Assembly: GCA_003254905.1 (NCBI GenBank)
Contig: QANU01043079.1
Coordinates: 82,702 to 146,701 of the forward strand
Length of the DNA stretch: 64,000 nt
Reading direction: 5' to 3'
Origin: Nissolia schottii
Lineage: Eukaryota; Streptophyta; Magnoliopsida; Fabales; Fabaceae
A model generated the notes under the pieces. The model searched no databases. It saw only the letters and a program-made list of their open reading frames with translations, and was not told the origin of the DNA. Below, piece by piece: positions 59,401 to 64,000 of this stretch. The translations under genes were made by a program, and so were the position numbers. Position 1 is the first letter of the stretch. Every line of letters begins with the position of its first letter.

Positions 59401-61464
59401 AAAAAAAACACTTGGGCATTTTGATTGCTTGTGTGAGATAAAATACCTCATCATTCATTTAAAACCTCAATTTTTTGTTATTTTGAATTAAGTTGTTTGT
59501 TAAGAATAAAGTATTCTTAAGACAGCTTTGCAACTTTTCTCTTTGATAGAAGGCAGAGTAAATCTAAGTTTCAATGCAATGCCAGAATGCTAATTGGCTT
59601 GTGAAATTATGTAGGTGAATGCAACTTCTGACTTGATGCTTGCATATGCGGACTTTTTTCTTGGTGGAGATGAAAAGAGAACAGACTTACCTCCTCAAAT
59701 ATATGAAAGGTTCCCAATGTCATTGATATTTGGAGGTGATGGAAGTTATATGGCGCCATTCTCCCTTCACAATGATAATATCCTTACTAGCCTTATGAGT
59801 CAGGTTTGTTTATTGATTTTTGGGGTACTCTCAAATGCGTTTTTCCATACATATATACTTGTTGTTACATGTTTGTCGCTGTTACATTTTTGTTGTATTC
59901 TTAGGGAAATTTAATTATTTGCATTATTTTAATATTGTTTGCAGTCAGTTCAACCTACAACATGGTATCGATTAGTTGCTGGGCTTAATGCACAATTGCG
60001 GTTAGTTCGTCGTGGACGACTAAGAGTAACATTTCGACCTGTCCTAAGATGGCTTGAAACTCATGCCAATCCTGCATTGAGTGTCCATGGTATTCGTGTT
60101 GATCTTGCCTGGTTTCAGGCTACAAGCAGTGGTTATTGTCACTATGGGCTTGTGGTTTATGCTCTAGAGGAAGAAAGATGTCCAGCCAGTGAAGAAAGAA
60201 TTGATGGAGCTTTACGAACTGAGGAAAGATCACGGTAATCTGTAATACTTTTATATTCATGTAACATTACCATGTTCTTGTCATATCATCTACAGAAGAA
60301 ACTGTGCAAAATAATGTTCTGATTATGGTCTATAGGAATTTGTGGTATGGTTTTTAATTGATGTGTGGTAGTTGATACTATTATGATTTGGCTTGTGATT
60401 TTTGGTTTCATAGTGTTAAGAAGGAACCTCTGGGGCTTCCAAGAAGTAGAGCTCACTTGAGCCCTCATGGAAGAATTGAGGACAATTATATGAGGCGAAA
60501 GACACATGGAGCTGCTTTAGATGTGAACAATTTGCATATGCTTGACGAGAAGAGAGATATCTTTTATCTTCTCTCTTTTATACTTCATAACACGAAACCT
60601 GTTGGGCATCAGGTATGTTGCATTGATACTTGTTGACTTGTTAGATCAAATTTATTGTTCTTGTTCCTGCATCATTCAAAAACTGATTTTTCTCACCCCC
60701 TTTTCCCTTTATATGGTCAATGCAGGATCTTGTTGGTTTAGTAATCTCAATGCTGCTTCTAGGAGATTTTAGTTTAGTATTACTTACCCTGCTGCAGTTG
60801 TATTCAATTTCGTTGGTGGATGTCTTCCTTGTTTTGTTTGTATTGCCTTTTGGCATTCTCCTCCCATTTCCAGTTGGGATTAATGCTCTCTTTAGTCATG
60901 GACCAAGGCGTTCTGCGGGCCTTGCACGTCTTTATGCACTTTGGAACCTTACGTCTGTTATAAATGTTGTGAGTTCTCTATCAACTTTCAGCTGATTGGT
61001 TATACTTTTTTCTTTATTCCATAGGCCAATTTTTTTTCTAAATTTGTATTTTCATTTATAAGGGTGGAATATATTAATACATACTTCTAAAATATAAATC
61101 AGTTATAATTGGGGACTTTTGTTATGTTTTTCATTAGGTCGTTGCATTTCTTTGCGGATATATTCATTACCACACTCAATCATCTGGTAAAAGACACCCC
61201 AGCATTCAGCCTTGGAGTATTGGCATGTAAGAGTATTCCTAGCTTCTATCAAATCTGTTTATTTGGGAAAATCTTACTAGTATAGCTTTTCATTTCCCCA
61301 CTGTTTGTGGATGCAGAGATGAAAGTGAATGGTGGATTTTTCCAGCTGGATTGGTTGTGTGTAAATTGTTCCAGTCTCAACTCATCAATTGGCATGTAGC
61401 CAATCTGGAAATTCAAGACCGTTCCTTGTATAGTAACGATCGTGAGCTGTTCTGGCAGTCATGA
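50344..61464 (+). CDS. Large glycine-rich multi-pass membrane protein (At5g11700/At4g32920 type), 1457 aa
   Basis: 22 exons, all GT-AG and in phase: 50344-51200, 51762-51877, 52018-52226, 53656-53775, 54005-54133, 54211-54336, 55128-55183, 55279-55378, 55469-55586, 55681-55890, 56000-56336, 56582-56675, 57896-58004, 58125-58396, 58579-58706, 58843-59077, 59615-59803, 59945-60234, 60414-60612, 60726-60968, 61138-61226, 61317-61464. Total 1457 residues. Residues 1-27 form a signal peptide (LCSLAILALAVVLAA core), then a Pro run. A long lumenal part has many N-glycosylation sequons and three Gly-rich segments (near residues 180, 630 and 760). A Cys-rich GTY-type motif (ECPAGTYKN, CLHCP; residues about 808-848) explains why relatives are called ephrin-receptor-like. 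Membrane spans follow near 896-917, 1018-1036, 1300-1350 and 1368-1390. Probably a secretory-pathway or plasma-membrane protein; function unknown. Confidence 0.93.
52392..52441 (+). repeat. (GT)n and (TA)n microsatellites in intron 3
   Basis: GT run at 52392-52417 and a short TA run near 52430-52441. Confidence 0.93.
56411..56447 (+). repeat. (CT)n microsatellite in intron 11
   Basis: About 18 CT units inside an intron of the large membrane protein gene. Confidence 0.95.
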
Positions 61465-63866
61465 TGGTATGTTAACAGCATATATTCGACGTTGACTTCT
61501 TTCCCCTTCCCCCTTCACCCTTCACCTCCTCTTCTCTTGATCTATTACTTGTTCGATTTGAGTAAGGTCATCTAGAATAGGTCAAAGATTGACATAGAGA
61601 TGGTAGGAAAACTCAAGGTGGGGGAGAAATAGAACTACAGAAATCCAAAGTAGAAGTTTTAGAGGCATTCATTACTGTAACACCTAATGTTCAATAGTTT
61701 TTTTTGGGGAAAAAAAAATCTTTTTCACCTTGAATTTCCCTACTGTGTAAATATCAAGTAAATAAGCACTGTTTAAAATATATTGTAGTTGTGTACTCGT
61801 CTTAACTCATGCTTTGTCAATTTGTTAAATTGTCAAATGCTCCCAAGTTTAGTAAAATCAACAGTGAGAATTTGGCCATTTTGGAATAAGGTTTGTGCTT
61901 CAATCCTCCTCCCCCCCCCCCCCCCAAAAAAAAAAACAGTGAAGTAGTTGTTTTTCGTTATTTGTTTCACTTGAGTGTACTGTATTCATTCGTAACGCTT
62001 AATTTATGTTTTTGTACTTCGTTGAGACAATTTCCTTCAAATTAGAAGGTAGTTGATATGCTTGCTCTACGCATACGCAAGAAAGCTCAAAAGTTAATTT
62101 TGTTACTAATTACTTATATCTTAGCTTTTGAAGAGTTTATTTACTTGGTTAATGGTGCAAGTATTCATGTGTTTTAATTACAAGACATGAGGGTTGGTTT
62201 GCAAGATTGTGTTTGATTATGCTATTGACTATTGTTGAGTTGGACTGTGCGGGGTAAGCATGTGGGTGGAGGAAAATCAATTTTGGAGAAAAGCTGGTCA
62301 GTTAGTATCTCACCCTAGTCTTGTATTGGGAGTTTGTAACATTTTCCCCCAACTTTCATTAATTCTCTTTCGTTGGCGTGCTTACAAATTCTGTTAATGC
62401 ACAATCGTACTCAAATCTGTTGAATAATTCTTGGATGTATAAATTAAAACTCGGCATTGAGTTAGGTTCTGAATTAGAAAGATTTGTAGGTTGAATATCA
62501 AGAGGATGATGTATCAACATTTAGTTTTTGCTTTTATTTGGGAATGTTCATATGGGACGCGAATTTTGTAGCTAACAAATTATAAGGTTAGAACATTCCA
62601 TAAAAATTAACGGTTTATTTTTTCGACTTTGAATTGGTTTTTGAATACCTGCAAGTAGCGGAGGCTGGAGTTCCTCATATTATCGGATAGTCGATTTCTT
62701 TTCTTTTCTTTCGTTGTGCCAACTTTATACTCATCTCTTCAGATTAACTCAGTAGACCTGTCAGAAAAGGTCATGTAGTAGGATCGATGTTTTACACATG
62801 CTGTATCGACTTGCATGGAAGTAAGGTTACGAACATAAAAATGTTAACCTGCCACGAGATTTTACTGCCATCGTGAACCATAGGGTAGTCGTCTTTTATA
62901 TTAGAACTACAAACAATTTGCAATATCATGCAAACAACTCTCAATTCGTGGAAAAGAAAATGAATAATATTTTTTTCCTAGTAAACTAATCAAGCAGCCA
63001 AAATTTTCCTCAGTTCCTAATTTTTTGCGGTTTTAAGTGCATCACAGTAACCGGATCAATTTCTCTGCTTTGTAGAGTGCTCTGTATGTTATTAGGCAGT
63101 TTTTCACACGCCCGCATAGACTAAATACTATCTCTTATTGATTTATTTTATTTTTGATATTTTTAAAACTAAATTCATCAAATTTTGTCACTATTTTAAG
63201 TACTATATGATATTGATAATTTTTTTATATTTCAAATCATTGAAAGAATTAACTTGTAAAAGGTTTAGAGATTCGCGGATCATTTGAACTTATTATACAT
63301 ATTTTTTTTATAAATATTATATTAAAAATATTAATTTAATATATTAGATCATATGATATATTAATATGTCATTAAATCATAAAATGATAACAAAATTTAA
63401 TAAATTTAATTTTAAAAATTGTCAAAAATTTAGTTTGATAGACTATTTATCTCATGAACCACGTGAACCATGTTATTATTGATTAATTATTTATATTAAT
63501 TTGACTCTAATGCGTATCACTGTAAAGTAAGGCACTATGATCTAATGTGTTAGGTATCTTTAAAAGGAATTAATCAATACTCTCTCTATTATCGATTAAT
63601 TGTTTACTTTAAATTATACACAAATATTAAAAAAATATTAAAAATCATAATACTTTACAAAGTTAACCTTATTTAATACATTCATTTTCACTTTTTCTCA
63701 TCTACTTTTTTTAGTAAGTTTATTTAATAAAAATAAGGTAAAAGAGGAAGTAATTAATGTTTAAATTTAAGAAATATCTAGTTATTTGTGGAAATACCAA
63801 AATAGAAAAATGAACAATTATTCAAAAATGGTGGAACTAGGAAGTACTATTATCATAATAAATTTA
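61465..63866. other. 3' flank of the large gene and intergenic DNA
   Basis: The first several hundred bases should be the 3' UTR. A homopolymer pair, 10 or more C followed by 10 or more A, lies near 61909-61936. The remainder becomes very AT-rich after 63100. No gene or bounded transposon seen before 63867. Confidence 0.55.
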
Positions 63867-64000
63867 GGGTTAATTATGTTTTTGGTCCCTGTAAAATTAG
63901 AAAGTTTGGTTTTAGTCCCTGCATAAAAGTTTTAGTTCCTGCAAAATTGTAAAATTAGGTTTTAGTCCCTGGGGTGGGGTGAGGGTTGACTGGGCTGACG
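63867..64000. mobile_element. Mutator-like long-TIR element, copy 3 (left end only, runs off the window)
   Basis: Begins GGGTTAATTATG and follows the left arm of copy 1 nearly base for base to the window end, including TTTTGGTCCCTGTAAAATTA and the CTGACG block. The right end is outside. The 9 bases before it (63858-63866) are ATAAATTTA. Confidence 0.9.

Noticed and set aside
61909-61936. C-run followed by A-run
   Set aside because: A homopolymer pair after the last gene; possibly a sequencing-length artefact and not a functional site.
1-64000. tRNA, rRNA, well-known microRNA or CRISPR sequences
   Set aside because: By eye I found no cloverleaf tRNA, no rRNA and none of the common conserved plant microRNA cores; CRISPR is not expected in plant DNA. 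A covariance-model search would be needed to exclude divergent RNAs.

Overview
The window is plant nuclear DNA, almost certainly from a legume and probably Glycine or a close relative. It has AT-rich spacers, GT-AG introns, plant-only protein families, plastid and peptide-signalling genes, and many decayed transposons. The genus is an inference from the repeat types and codon style, not a database match. Two runs of N (19091-19347 and 30308-30601) are assembly gaps.

Seven protein-coding genes are supported; six have introns, and I followed reading phase across every junction. Left to right they are: a DUF1005 protein (+, 1306-2854); an ERG28-type sterol C-4 demethylation scaffold (+, 7745-9968); a single-pass acidic membrane protein of unknown function (-, 11665-12399); an EPFL2-like secreted cysteine-rich peptide (-, 17730-18337); a DUF676-type alpha/beta hydrolase (-, 22877-26985); a plastid sigma factor of the SIG3/sigC type whose first exon is missing (+, 31164-34489); and a 22-exon, 1457-residue glycine-rich multi-pass membrane protein of the At5g11700/At4g32920 type (+, 50344-61464). 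From memory, DUF1005, ERG28 and the hydrolase are also near neighbours in Arabidopsis (At1g10020, At1g10030, At1g10040), so the left half may keep old microsynteny. The genes do not form a pathway and have independent housekeeping or developmental roles.

The spaces between genes hold mobile DNA. At 6859-7272 there is a fold-back element with three inner hairpins. Two long-inverted-repeat elements of one Mutator-like family lie at 18945-19574 and 21438-22520, each with an exact 9-bp target duplication, and a third copy runs off the right edge. Also present are a Tourist-like MITE with a TAA duplication (20321-20660), a 1.4-kb hAT-like element with an exact 8-bp duplication (28677-30081), and two small intronic MITEs. 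The stretch 35-49 kb is a graveyard: a 5'-truncated LINE, a Ty1/copia remnant cut off inside integrase, a GC-rich insert, a second copy of the SIG3 3' flank, a possible SINE, another MITE, and a broken FAR1/MULE transposase gene flanked by inverted short motifs.

I found no convincing new biological system. The best leads are the fold-back families with their exact duplications and GC-rich cargo, the inverted motif array around the FAR1/MULE remnant, a probable GC-AG intron in the hydrolase gene, the SIG3 first exon hidden by a gap, and the duplicated SIG3 3' flank.
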